Shown in pieces: positions 50,014-58,494 of a DNA stretch of 64,000 nt. How positions within the stretch are numbered: the stretch's first letter is position 1; each line of letters opens with the position of its first letter. The notes beneath the pieces were generated by a model. It did not search any database. It worked only from the letters and a program-made list of their open reading frames with translations, and had not been told where the DNA came from. Source of the stretch: Dermacoccus abyssi (GTDB taxonomy: Bacteria; Actinomycetota; Actinomycetes; Actinomycetales; Dermatophilaceae); the NCBI RefSeq assembly GCF_034541975.1, contig NZ_JAVYJM010000001.1; one strand, written 5' to 3'. The position numbers and the translations under genes are program-made.

Positions 50014-50063
50014 ACCTTCCACAGGGCCAATCGCTTCGGCACCCTCGCGCCCGGTCCGCCGGA

Positions 50064-50069
50064 TAAGGT
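50064..50069 (+). promoter_or_regulatory. -10 box (TAAGGT) for the leaderless acyl-CoA mutase gene
   Basis: TAAGGT, then 6 nt (GCGGCT), then the ATG at 50076, with no ribosome-binding site. Confidence 0.55.
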
Positions 50070-50075
50070 GCGGCT

Positions 50076-51674
50076 ATGAGTGGCGCAACGGATCGCAGTC
50101 GGATGACGGAGTCGGGGCTCGGGCTCAAGCCCGTGTACACGGCGAACGATCTTTCGGGGTTCAACGCCGACGAACGACTCGGCAATCCGGGGGAGTACCC
50201 GTTCACCCGCGGCGTGTACCCCTCGATGTACACCGGTCGCCCCTGGACGATGCGCCAGTACGCCGGCTTCGGCACCGCCCGGGAGAGCAACCAGCGCTAC
50301 CACGAGCTCGTCGCCAACGGCACCGGCGGCCTCTCCGTCGCCTTCGACCTGCCGACCCAGATGGGCTACGACTCGGACGCCGCCCTCGCGCACGGTGAGG
50401 TCGGCAAGGTCGGCGTCGCCATCGACTCGCTCGACGACATGCTCGTTCTCTTCGACGGCCTACCGCTCGACGAGGTCTCCACCTCGATGACGATCAACGC
50501 GCCCGCCTCGAGCCTGCTGCTCATGTACCAGCTCGCCGCAGAACGTCAGGGCATCCCGGGAGCCAAGCTCACCGGAACGATCCAGAACGACGTGCTCAAG
50601 GAGTACATCGCGCGCGGCACGTACATCTACCCGCCGGCCGAATCCCTGCGCCTCATCTCGAACATCTTCGAGTACTGCCACAAGGAGATTCCGCGCTGGA
50701 ACACGATCTCCATCTCGGGCTACCACATGGCCGAGGCGGGAGCGACGCCCGCGCAGGAGATCGCCTTCACCCTGGCCAACGCCAAAGAGTACGTGCGCGC
50801 CGCGCTCGCGGCCGGCCTCGACGTCGACGACTTCGCCCCGCGCCTGTCGTTCTTCTTCGTCGCCCGCACGACGCTGCTCGAGGAGGTCGCCAAGTTCCGC
50901 GCGGCCAGGCGCCTGTGGGCGCGCATCATGCGCGAGGAGTTCGGTTCGAAGAACCCGAAGTCGCAGATGCTGCGCTTCCACACCCAAACGGCAGGCGTGC
51001 AGCTCACCGCGCAGCAGCCCGAGGTCAACCTCGTGCGCGTCGCGCTGCAGGGCCTCGGCGCCGTGCTCGGCGGTACGCAGAGCCTGCACACCAACTCCTA
51101 CGACGAGGCCATCGCTCTGCCCACGGCCAAGGCGGCCCGCCTCGCCCTGCGCACCCAGCAGATCCTTGCGTTCGAGACCGACGTGACGAAGACCGTCGAC
51201 CCGTTCGCAGGCAGTTACGTCGTCGAGTCGATGACGAACGACCTCGAGGAGGAGGCGCTCGCGCTCATCCAGGCCGTCGAGGACAAGGGCGGCGCCGTCA
51301 AGGCCATCGAAGAGGGCTTCCAGAAGACCGAGATCGAGAAGAGCGCCTACGACGTGGCGCTGCAGATCGATCACGGCGAGCGCGTCGTCGTCGGCGTCAA
51401 CCGCTACCAGCTCGACGAGGAGGAGCCCTACGAGCCCCTTCGCGTCGACCCGGCCATCGAAGCCGAGCAGTGCGAGCGGCTTGCGCAGCTGCGCAAGAAC
51501 CGTGACCAGAGCGTCGTCGACGCAGCCCTCGAGAAGATGCAGAAGGCCGCGCAGGGCAACGACAACGTTCTGTGGCCCATGCGTGACGCCCACGTCGCCG
51601 GCGCCACGGGTGGCGAGGTCAGCGATGCTCTGCGCGAGGTCTGGGGCAAGTACGTCCCGCAGGATGTGTTCTGA
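50076..51674 (+). CDS. B12-dependent acyl-CoA mutase, large (catalytic) subunit; methylmalonyl-/isobutyryl-CoA mutase family
   Basis: Catalytic TIM-barrel subunit that rearranges the carbon skeleton of a short acyl-CoA using adenosylcobalamin. The 532-residue protein has G-R-P-W-T-M-R-Q-Y-A-G-F-G-T-A, L-S-V-A-F-D-L-P-T-Q-M-G-Y-D-S-D, G-T-I-Q-N-D-V-L-K-E-Y-I-A-R-G-T-Y, S-G-Y-H-M-A-E-A-G-A-T and R-F-H-T-Q-T-A-G. The Tyr in R-Q-Y-A-G-F and the Arg in Y-I-A-R are the residues that mark methylmalonyl-CoA use, whereas isobutyryl-CoA mutases carry Phe and Gln there. It stops before the C-terminal cobalamin-binding domain, so a separate small subunit is needed; none is in the window. Substrate assignment is therefore inference. 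Confidence 0.88.
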   Translation: MSGATDRSRMTESGLGLKPVYTANDLSGFNADERLGNPGEYPFTRGVYPSMYTGRPWTMRQYAGFGTARESNQRYHELVANGTGGLSVAFDLPTQMGYDSDAALAHGEVGKVGVAIDSLDDMLVLFDGLPLDEVSTSMTINAPASSLLLMYQLAAERQGIPGAKLTGTIQNDVLKEYIARGTYIYPPAESLRLISNIFEYCHKEIPRWNTISISGYHMAEAGATPAQEIAFTLANAKEYVRAALAAGLDVDDFAPRLSFFFVARTTLLEEVAKFRAARRLWARIMREEFGSKNPKSQMLRFHTQTAGVQLTAQQPEVNLVRVALQGLGAVLGGTQSLHTNSYDEAIALPTAKAARLALRTQQILAFETDVTKTVDPFAGSYVVESMTNDLEEEALALIQAVEDKGGAVKAIEEGFQKTEIEKSAYDVALQIDHGERVVVGVNRYQLDEEEPYEPLRVDPAIEAEQCERLAQLRKNRDQSVVDAALEKMQKAAQGNDNVLWPMRDAHVAGATGGEVSDALREVWGKYVPQDVF

Positions 51675-51710
51675 GCCGGTGCTGATCCGCTCGTTCGACG
51701 ACACGAGGAG

Positions 51711-52241
51711 ATGGTGGCGCTGAGTCGCCCGAAACTGCCACAGGCAGGACTCGGTCAGCGCATCGCGACCATCGCGTTGTTGCTGCTTGCCCTCATTGCC
51801 GCCATCGCGTTGCTCTCGCGTGGCTCGGATGACGGCCGATCGTCCGAGCCCGCGCCCTCGCCGTTCACAGCGCAGAGCTACGGCAGCGACACTTCCGCCT
51901 CGGGCGGGTCGGACGGCTCGAGTTCTTCACCCTCGTCGTCGCAGGCGAGGGGTGGGGAGGACGGCCTCGCCACCGTGCGTCTGTCGCAACTGCCGCGTCA
52001 GGCTCGAGAGACGGTGGCGCTCATCGACGACGGTGGGCCCTACCCCTACCGCCGTGACGGCGTCGTCTTCGGCAATCGCGAACGGATCCTTCCGCGCCAG
52101 GCGTCCGGCTGGTATCACGAGTACACGGTGAGCACCCCGGGCTCGTCCGACCGTGGGGCGCGCAGGATCGTCACGGGCAAGGACGGCACGATGTATTACA
52201 CGGACGATCATTACGAGACGTTCAGGAGGGTCGTGCGATGA
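51711..52241 (+). CDS. Exported or membrane-anchored guanyl-specific ribonuclease (RNase Sa/N1 family)
   Basis: A 176-residue protein: a basic start, one hydrophobic segment (residues 18-36) acting as signal or anchor, a Ser/Gly-rich linker (37-82) and a compact microbial ribonuclease domain (86-176). The domain aligns with RNase Sa around all catalytic residues: Glu137 in W-Y-H-E-Y-T-V, Arg151-Arg152 in A-R-R-I-V and His167 in D-D-H-Y-E-T-F. It should cut RNA after G outside the cytoplasm. The ATG at 51711 directly follows GAGGAG; the GTG at 51714 is an alternative. The barstar-like gene overlaps its stop by ATGA. Confidence 0.9.
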   Translation: MVALSRPKLPQAGLGQRIATIALLLLALIAAIALLSRGSDDGRSSEPAPSPFTAQSYGSDTSASGGSDGSSSSPSSSQARGGEDGLATVRLSQLPRQARETVALIDDGGPYPYRRDGVVFGNRERILPRQASGWYHEYTVSTPGSSDRGARRIVTGKDGTMYYTDDHYETFRRVVR

Positions 52242-52717
52242 CGACCGCAGCGGTGCGAGACCTCGTGACGGCGGGGCGTGGCGGCTGGGTGCCGCGCGGT
52301 CTCGTGGGCCCGACGGCCGACGAACTGCGAACGATCTGCGCCGACTCCGGGTGGGCGTTCGCCGAGGTGACGTTGAACGGCGTCGTCGACAAGAAGGGGC
52401 TGATGCGCACCCTCGCCGAACAGCTCGGCCTTCCCGATCACTTCGGGCACAACTGGGACGCGCTCGCGGACTGCCTCGCGGATCTGGCCCCCGAAGCGCC
52501 CGGCGTCGTCCTGCGCCTGCGCGGGTTGTGGCGCATTCCCGAGCCGCTCGTCGAGCCGCTCGTCGAGGTTCTCGACGAGCGCGTGGGCGCTGCCATCCAT
52601 CGCGACGACCTCGAGGCCGGGCGGCCGATTGCGGGGGAGGGGTCGGACGACGGAGTTCCGCACGCTTCCGCGCCGCTGCTCATCGTGGCCGACCCACCTC
52701 TTCCGGTGCGTCGCTGA
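52238..52717 (+). CDS. Barstar-family ribonuclease inhibitor
   Basis: Cytoplasmic inhibitor that should protect the cell from the co-encoded ribonuclease. The 159-residue protein has the barstar core from about residue 45 (N-G-V-V-D-K-K-G-L-M-R-T-L-A-E-Q-L) through D-H-F-G-H-N-W-D-A-L-A-D-C-L-A-D-L, the helix that blocks the nuclease active site, and a further strand region to residue 118. The N-terminal 40 residues and C-terminal 25 are extensions over classical barstar (about 90 residues). The overlap with the ribonuclease gene ensures co-production. Confidence 0.9.
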   Translation: MTTAAVRDLVTAGRGGWVPRGLVGPTADELRTICADSGWAFAEVTLNGVVDKKGLMRTLAEQLGLPDHFGHNWDALADCLADLAPEAPGVVLRLRGLWRIPEPLVEPLVEVLDERVGAAIHRDDLEAGRPIAGEGSDDGVPHASAPLLIVADPPLPVRR

Positions 52718-52781
52718 GCACTTATCACACGAAGGAATCCGGGCGGTGGATAACGGTTAGGTCACCACTCGTCATCCGCCC

Positions 52782-52810
52782 TTATTGTCCCTATGACTCG
52801 CGGGTACGCT
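52782..52810 (+). promoter_or_regulatory. Putative sigma-70-type promoter of the nucleoside transport operon
   Basis: TTATTG (52782-52787) and TACGCT (52805-52810) are separated by 17 bp, about 75 bp before the lipoprotein GTG, which has AAGGAG upstream. No riboswitch-like structure was recognised in the leader. Confidence 0.45.
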
Positions 52811-52886
52811 TGGTGGGTTGGCAGTCGTGACTGCGACGCCCGATCTGCTCGACGGCCCTCGCGCCGCTTAACCCAAGGAGTGCCCC

Positions 52887-53942
52887 GTGAAGCGGGTTGT
52901 TTCCATCGCTGCCGCCGTCGCTATGACGGCCGGCCTCGCCGCCTGTGGTTCGAACGACAAGTCCGCCGGCGGTTCCGGCAACGGTTCCTCGGGTTCCGAG
53001 TTCAAGGCCGCCATCGCCTTCGACGTGGGCGGTCGTGGTGACCACTCCTTCAACGACGCCTCGTACGCGGGTATGGAAGCGGCGAAGAAGAAGATCCCGA
53101 ACCTCAAGATCACGACCGCCGAGGCCGGCGAGGGTGAGAACGACCAGGCTCGCGAGAACCGTCTCAGTCAGCTCGCTGCGTCGGGCAACAAGGCGATCGT
53201 CGCGGTCGGCTTCGTCTACGCCAAGTCCATCGGCACCGTCGCCAAGAAGTACCCGAACGTGAAGTTCGCCATCATCGACGACGCGTCGCCCGACTCCAAG
53301 GGCACGAACGTCGAGCAGATCACCTTCAAGGAGCACGAGGCGTCCTACCTCGCCGGCGTCGCCGCCGCGAAGATGAGCAAGACGGGCCACATCGGCTTCG
53401 TCGGTGGCGTCAACGTTCCGCTGATCCAGAAGTTCGAAGCCGGTTACTTCGCGGGCGCCAAGCACGCCAACCCGAAGATCAAGATCGACAAGACGTACCT
53501 CACGCCGGCCGGTGACTTCAGCGGCTTCGCTGCTCCGGACAAGGGCAAGGCCTCGGCCAACTCGATGTTCCAGAAGGGCGCCGACGTCGTCTACGCCGCT
53601 GCCGGCAAGTCGGGTGACGGCGTCATCCAGGCCGCGCACTCCGCGGGCAAGTGGGCCATCGGTGTCGACTCCGACCAGGCCCTGACGGCCGACAAGTCCG
53701 TCGCCGGCTCCGTGCTCACCTCCGCCATGAAGAACTGCTCCGGCACGGTCGAGGACTTCGTGGGCTCCGTCAAGGACGACAAGTTCTCCGGCGGCAACAA
53801 GGAGTTTGGCCTCAAGGAGGACGGCGTCTCGCTGGCCACGACGGGCAACCACCTGTCGGCCGAGGCGAAGAAGGCTGTCGACGACGCCAAGAAGGAGATC
53901 GTCGACGGCAAGGTCAAGGTTTCCCCGACCCCGTCCAAGTAG
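52887..53942 (+). CDS. BMP/PnrA-type nucleoside-binding lipoprotein
   Basis: Extracellular substrate-binding lipoprotein of a nucleoside ABC importer. The 351-residue precursor has a lipoprotein signal with lipobox L-A-A-C (Cys at residue 20), a Gly/Ser-rich spacer and the BMP-family fold: A-F-D-V-G-G-R-G-D-H-S-F-N-D-A-S-Y-A-G, V-G-F-V-Y-A-K-S, I-G-F-V-G-G-V-N-V-P-L-I, and W-A-I-G-V-D-S-D-Q. AAGGAG precedes the GTG. The linked cdd, deoA and add genes strongly suggest purine and pyrimidine nucleosides as ligands. Confidence 0.95.
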   Translation: MKRVVSIAAAVAMTAGLAACGSNDKSAGGSGNGSSGSEFKAAIAFDVGGRGDHSFNDASYAGMEAAKKKIPNLKITTAEAGEGENDQARENRLSQLAASGNKAIVAVGFVYAKSIGTVAKKYPNVKFAIIDDASPDSKGTNVEQITFKEHEASYLAGVAAAKMSKTGHIGFVGGVNVPLIQKFEAGYFAGAKHANPKIKIDKTYLTPAGDFSGFAAPDKGKASANSMFQKGADVVYAAAGKSGDGVIQAAHSAGKWAIGVDSDQALTADKSVAGSVLTSAMKNCSGTVEDFVGSVKDDKFSGGNKEFGLKEDGVSLATTGNHLSAEAKKAVDDAKKEIVDGKVKVSPTPSK

Positions 53943-53954
53943 TTCCACACCGGC

Positions 53955-53995
53955 TCAAGGTCCGGCATGCGGGTATCCTGCGTGCCGGACCTTGA
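53955..53995 (+). terminator. Intra-operon hairpin between lipoprotein and ATPase genes
   Basis: A 16-bp stem with one wobble position (TCAAGGTCCGGCATGC and its partner) closes a 9-nt loop, 12 bp after the lipoprotein stop. It probably acts as a partial terminator or 3' RNA stabiliser that keeps the binding protein more abundant than the transporter core. Confidence 0.72.
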
Positions 53996-54009
53996 CGGTT
54001 TGACCAGGA

Positions 54010-55644
54010 GTGTGCGTCATCGACACCACCGACACCCCCGAAGCGCCCACCGGCCTGAGCGGCATCGCCGTCGCCGATGTGACGGCGCCCCCGAGCGGGG
54101 CCCTCGCCGTCGACCTCGACGGCATCACGAAGCGATTCCCCGGCGTCGTCGCCAACAAGGACCTGCACCTGCAGGTCGAGCGCGGCACGATCCACGCCAT
54201 CGTCGGCGAGAACGGTGCCGGTAAGTCGACGCTCATGAAGATCCTTTACGGCGTGCAGAAGCCGGACGAAGGCACGATCCGCATCAACGGCGACGAGGTC
54301 TCCTTCTCCTCGCCGAAGGACGCCATCAAGGCCGGCGTCGGCATGGTGTTCCAGCACTTCATGCTGGCCGACAACCTCACGGTGCTCGAGAACGTCGTCC
54401 TCGGCGCCGAGAAGCTGCACGGCATCGGCTCCAAGGCCCGTGACGAGATCAAGCGCATCTCCGACGCCTACGGCCTCGGCGTGCGCCCCGAGATGATGGT
54501 CGCCGACCTGGGCGTCGGCGCCCGACAGCGCGTGGAGATCCTCAAGGTTCTCTACCGCGGCGCCAAGATCCTCATCCTCGACGAGCCCACGGCCGTGCTC
54601 GTGCCGCAGGAGGTCGACGAACTCTTCGGCAACCTCAAGGAGATGAAGTCCGAGGGCCTCACCGTCCTGTTCATCTCGCACAAGCTCGACGAGGTGCGCG
54701 GCGTCGCCGACGACATCACCGTCATCCGCCGCGGTACGACGATCGACCGCGTCAAGAGCTCGTCGGTGACGAGCAAACAGCTCGCCGAGCTCATGGTCGG
54801 TTCGCAGCTGCCGACGCCCGAGACGCAGGAGTCGACGGTCACCGACCGCGTCGTCATGCAGATCACCGACGTCACGCTCGCCGATCCGGCCGGTGGCCCC
54901 GCGCTGCTGTCCGACCTCGACCTCACGATCCACGCCGGTGAGGTGCTCGGTATTGCAGGTGTCGAGGGCAACGGCCAGGCCGAGCTCGTCGAGACGATCC
55001 TCGGCATGCGCCGCGCGGACGCCGGCACCGTCGTCGTCGAGAACGACGACATCACGGCGTGGCCCACGCGTCGTATCCGTGAGAACGGCATCGGCTACAT
55101 CCCCGAGGACCGTCACCGTCACGCCCTGCTTCTCGGCGCGCCGCTGTGGGAGAACCGCATGCTCGGCCACCAGCGTCAGGAGCCGGCGAGCAAGGGCTGG
55201 CGCCTCACGCCCAAGGCGGCGAAGGACGACACGCAGCGCATCGTCGAGGCCTACGACGTGCGTACGCCGAGCATCGACGTCACCGCCGGTTCGCTCTCGG
55301 GTGGTAACCAGCAGAAGCTCATCTTCGGCCGCGAGATGTCGCACGCCCCGCGCGTGCTCGTCGCCGCCCACCCCACCCGTGGTGTCGACGTCGGCGCCCA
55401 GTCGGCGATCTGGGACCACATCAAGGACGCCCGCCGCGAGGGTCTCGCCGTGCTCCTCATCTCCGCGGACCTCGACGAGCTCATCGGTCTGTCCGACACG
55501 ATCCGCGTCATCCTGCGCGGCAAGCTCTCGGGTGAGTTCGACCCGAAGACCGTCACCGCCGAGCAGCTCGGTGCCGCCATGACGGGTGCCAACACCCCCG
55601 AGAACGCCACCACCGTCGATGCGCAGGAGGAAGCTGCACGATGA
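54010..55644 (+). CDS. Nucleoside ABC importer, double ATPase subunit
   Basis: A 544-residue protein with two ABC domains that powers nucleoside uptake. Domain 1 has Walker A G-E-N-G-A-G-K-S-T and Walker B I-L-I-L-D-E-P-T-A-V-L. Domain 2 has the usual degenerate Walker A of sugar/nucleoside double ATPases (G-V-E-G-N-G-Q-A-E), an intact signature (L-S-G-G-N-Q-Q-K) and a Walker B without the catalytic Glu (V-L-V-A-A-H-P-T-R-G-V-D). Thus one ATP site is probably inactive, as in the family. The GTG at 54010 is the first in-frame start, but AGGAG directly abuts it, so the exact start is uncertain. The permease gene overlaps by ATGA. Confidence 0.93.
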   Translation: MCVIDTTDTPEAPTGLSGIAVADVTAPPSGALAVDLDGITKRFPGVVANKDLHLQVERGTIHAIVGENGAGKSTLMKILYGVQKPDEGTIRINGDEVSFSSPKDAIKAGVGMVFQHFMLADNLTVLENVVLGAEKLHGIGSKARDEIKRISDAYGLGVRPEMMVADLGVGARQRVEILKVLYRGAKILILDEPTAVLVPQEVDELFGNLKEMKSEGLTVLFISHKLDEVRGVADDITVIRRGTTIDRVKSSSVTSKQLAELMVGSQLPTPETQESTVTDRVVMQITDVTLADPAGGPALLSDLDLTIHAGEVLGIAGVEGNGQAELVETILGMRRADAGTVVVENDDITAWPTRRIRENGIGYIPEDRHRHALLLGAPLWENRMLGHQRQEPASKGWRLTPKAAKDDTQRIVEAYDVRTPSIDVTAGSLSGGNQQKLIFGREMSHAPRVLVAAHPTRGVDVGAQSAIWDHIKDARREGLAVLLISADLDELIGLSDTIRVILRGKLSGEFDPKTVTAEQLGAAMTGANTPENATTVDAQEEAAR

Positions 55645-56735
55645 ACTCCACGCTCCGAAGGATCGGCGTGGCTGTCGCTGCGCCGTTGCTCGCCATCGCG
55701 ATCGCGGTCGTCCTGACCTCGATCGTCCTGCTCGCCCTCGGCAACGCCGTCGGGCCGGTCTGGCAGGTCTTCCTGTCGACGCCGATGCAGGGCGTCGCCG
55801 AGGCCATCGTCAACGACGCCGCCGTCCTCTACCTCTCCGGTATCGCCGTGGCCATCGGCTTCCGGATGAACCTGTTCAACATCGGCGTCGACGGCCAGTA
55901 CCGCGTCGCTGCCTTCGCGGCCGCGCTCTTCGCCGGCCAGGGCTGGCTGCCCGGCTTCCTCAACGTCATCGGTGCCCTCGTGCTCGCGATGCTCGTCGGT
56001 GCCGCCTGGGCCGGCATCATCGCGGTGCTCAAAGTGACGCGCGGCGTCTCCGAGGTCATCAGCTCGATCATGCTCAACTCGATCGCCACCGGCGTCGTCT
56101 CCTGGCTGCTGTTCAAGGTCGCCGACAAGCAGGAGGGCTCGAACGCGACGAACACGAAGAACATCCCGGAGAGCTCGCACGTTCCGGCGCTCGCGCAGAC
56201 CGCCACGGGCCAGATCTTCGGTCTGACGATCCTCGCCGTGCTCGTCGGCATCGCCTACTGGTACGTCATCAACCACACACGCTTCGGCTTCGACCTGCGC
56301 GCGACGGGCTCGTCCGAGTCGGCCGCCGTCGCCTCCGGTGTGAGCGTCAAGAAGATGACGATCACCGCGATGCTGCTCTCGGGTGCCGTTGCGGGCCTCG
56401 TCGGCATGCCGCAGCTCTTCGGTCAGGACTTCAACTACGGCTCCAACAGCCAGACGGGCCTCGGCTTCGCCGGCATCGCCGTCGCGCTCATCGGCCGTAA
56501 CCACCCGATCGGCATCGGCTTCGGCGCGCTGCTGTGGGCCTACCTCAACGGTCAGTCGAACGCGCTACAGATCAACGCGGGCGTCAACGCCTCCCTCGTC
56601 AACATCATCCAGGGCGTCATGGTGCTCGCCGTCGTCATCGCGTACGAACTCGTGCGTCGTTGGGACAAGCGCATCGAGGCCCGACGTGTCGCCGCCGAAC
56701 TCGCCGCAGGCAAGACCGCAGGAGCCACCGCATGA
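55641..56735 (+). CDS. Nucleoside ABC importer permease (first)
   Basis: A 364-residue membrane protein with about eight to ten hydrophobic segments and the BPD-2 permease motifs of the nucleoside/sugar group (F-R-M-N-L-F-N-I-G-V-D-G-Q-Y and G-L-G-F-A-G-I-A-V-A-L-I-G-R-N-H-P). It resembles the NupB/YufP type. Its start overlaps the ATPase stop and its stop overlaps the second permease, so the three are translated together. Confidence 0.93.
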   Translation: MNSTLRRIGVAVAAPLLAIAIAVVLTSIVLLALGNAVGPVWQVFLSTPMQGVAEAIVNDAAVLYLSGIAVAIGFRMNLFNIGVDGQYRVAAFAAALFAGQGWLPGFLNVIGALVLAMLVGAAWAGIIAVLKVTRGVSEVISSIMLNSIATGVVSWLLFKVADKQEGSNATNTKNIPESSHVPALAQTATGQIFGLTILAVLVGIAYWYVINHTRFGFDLRATGSSESAAVASGVSVKKMTITAMLLSGAVAGLVGMPQLFGQDFNYGSNSQTGLGFAGIAVALIGRNHPIGIGFGALLWAYLNGQSNALQINAGVNASLVNIIQGVMVLAVVIAYELVRRWDKRIEARRVAAELAAGKTAGATA

Positions 56736-57979
56736 GCACCGTCGCTGCTACCGCAACCCAGCCGAAGCGGACGCTCAGGCTGCCGCGCAAGGCGCTCCTT
56801 CCGCTCGCGCTCGTCGCCGTCGTTCTCGGCCTGTCGATCCTTCGCGTCGCCACCGGCGTCAACGACATCGACTCCTCGAACGCCATCTCTGCGGCCCTCG
56901 TGGCCGCTGTGCCGCTGGCCCTCGCCGGTCTCGGTGGTCTGTGGTCCGAGCGGGCCGGTGTGGTCAACATCGGTCTCGAGGGCATGATGATCATGGGCTC
57001 GTGGAGCGCTGCCTTCGCGGCCTACCACTACGGCCCGTGGGCCGGCGTGCTCGGCGGCATCCTCGGCGGCATGCTCTTCGGCCTGCTCCACGCCATCGCC
57101 ACCGTGTTCTTCGGCGTCGACCACATCGTCTCCGGTGTGGCCATCAACCTGCTCGGTGCGGGCCTGACGAAGTTCCTCGCCGAGCGCTTCTTCTCCGAAC
57201 TGCCCGGCGGTGGCCCCACCCAGAGCCCGAGCCTGCCGGACGTCGCGAGCGTCACCCTTCCCGGGTCGAGCGCTCTCGTCGACATCGAGAAGAACCACTG
57301 GTTCCTCGTCTCCGATGTCGCCGGCATCCTCGCCGGTCTGACGAAGGACGTCTCGCTGCTCACGCTGCTCGCCATCGGCCTCGTCATCGGCACGATCTTC
57401 GTCCTGTGGAAGACCTCGTTCGGTCTGCGTCTGCGCAGCTGTGGTGAGGCCCCGCAGGCGGCCGAGACCCTCGGCGTCAACGTGTACCTCTACAAGACGA
57501 TCGCCGTCGTCGTCTCCGGTGGTCTCGCCGGTCTCGGTGGTGGCTTCCTCGCGATGGTCGCCTCCGACGGGTTCCAGCAGGGCCAGACGGGTGGCCGCGG
57601 TTACATCGGTCTGGCCGCGATGATCTTCGGTAACTGGATGCCGATCGGTACCGCCCTCGGCGCGCTGCTCTTCGGTTACACCCAGGCGCTCCAGCTGCGC
57701 GGTGGCGACCAGGTGCACGCGCTGCTGCTCCTCGTGGGTGCGGGCGTCCTCGTCGGTGCCGTGTGGATGGCGGTCAAGAAGCGCGTGCTTCACGCCGTCA
57801 TCCTCGCCGTCGCCGGTGTGCTCGTGCTCATGTGGTACTTCGGATCGAACACGATCGATCCGAACCTCACGGCCACAGCGCCGTACGTCGTCACACTCCT
57901 CGTCATGGCGTTCGCCAGCCAACACCTGCGGATGCCGGCTGCTGACGGCGCCATCTACCGCAAGGGCGAAGCAGGGTGA
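56732..57979 (+). CDS. Nucleoside ABC importer permease (second)
   Basis: A 415-residue membrane protein of the NupC/YufQ type: L-W-S-E-R-A-G-V-V-N-I-G-L-E-G-M-M-I in the first half and G-R-G-Y-I-G-L-A-A-M-I-F-G-N-W-M-P near residue 290. The C-terminal 80 residues add two to three further membrane segments. The ATG at 56732 overlaps the first permease stop; longer frame upstream is inside that gene. The next gene, cdd, begins at a GTG overlapping its stop. Confidence 0.93.
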   Translation: MSTVAATATQPKRTLRLPRKALLPLALVAVVLGLSILRVATGVNDIDSSNAISAALVAAVPLALAGLGGLWSERAGVVNIGLEGMMIMGSWSAAFAAYHYGPWAGVLGGILGGMLFGLLHAIATVFFGVDHIVSGVAINLLGAGLTKFLAERFFSELPGGGPTQSPSLPDVASVTLPGSSALVDIEKNHWFLVSDVAGILAGLTKDVSLLTLLAIGLVIGTIFVLWKTSFGLRLRSCGEAPQAAETLGVNVYLYKTIAVVVSGGLAGLGGGFLAMVASDGFQQGQTGGRGYIGLAAMIFGNWMPIGTALGALLFGYTQALQLRGGDQVHALLLLVGAGVLVGAVWMAVKKRVLHAVILAVAGVLVLMWYFGSNTIDPNLTATAPYVVTLLVMAFASQHLRMPAADGAIYRKGEAG

Positions 57980-58494
57980 GCGACAACGCTTCCGCGACGG
58001 CCTCGACCGGGCAGAGCCCCCGTCCCTCGGTGGACTGGGAGCTCCTGCGCGGCGAGGCCGTCGCCGTCTGCGCCAGGGCGTACGTGCCCTACTCCCGGTT
58101 CCCGGTCGGCGTGGCCGCGCTCACGACGCGCGGTCGCATCCTCACCGGCTGCAACGTCGAGAACGCCGCCTACGGCGTCGTCCTGTGTGCCGAGTGCGGC
58201 CTCGTCTCGTCGCTCTACGGCACGGGCGAGTCCCGCGGTGACGGCCCGGTGCTCGACCACGAGGCGGAGCGCGAACTGCTCGTCGCCCTCTCGTGCGTCG
58301 ACGGCAACGGTACGCCCATCACGCCGTGCGGCCGATGCCGTCAGCTGCTCTTCGAGCACGCGAGCCCCGACATGCTCATCGAGATGGACGGTGGGCCGCC
58401 GCTGCCGCTCACCGATCTCCTTCCCCACGCGTTCGGCGCCCCCAACCTGGGTGCCGTCGCCACCGCAGCAGCGACCCTGAAAGGTGATTCATGA
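57976..58494 (+). CDS. cdd: Cytidine deaminase
   Basis: Converts cytidine and deoxycytidine to uridine and deoxyuridine. The 172-residue protein has the zinc site C-A-E (residues 71-73, catalytic Glu) and P-C-G-R-C (Cys118, Cys121), plus A-Y-V-P-Y-S-R-F-P-V-G-V-A and N-V-E-N-A-A-Y-G. It is about 35-40 residues longer than typical tetrameric Cdd because of an N-terminal extension and an insertion after residue 80. Start GTG overlaps the permease stop; deoA overlaps by ATGA. Confidence 0.95.
   Translation: MSDNASATASTGQSPRPSVDWELLRGEAVAVCARAYVPYSRFPVGVAALTTRGRILTGCNVENAAYGVVLCAECGLVSSLYGTGESRGDGPVLDHEAERELLVALSCVDGNGTPITPCGRCRQLLFEHASPDMLIEMDGGPPLPLTDLLPHAFGAPNLGAVATAAATLKGDS

Noticed and set aside
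47596..50022. Extension of the mgtA frame upstream over manC and pyrD (to 1185 codons)
   Set aside because: The upstream part is antisense to two well-recognised genes, and the MgtA family begins at the GTG at 47595.
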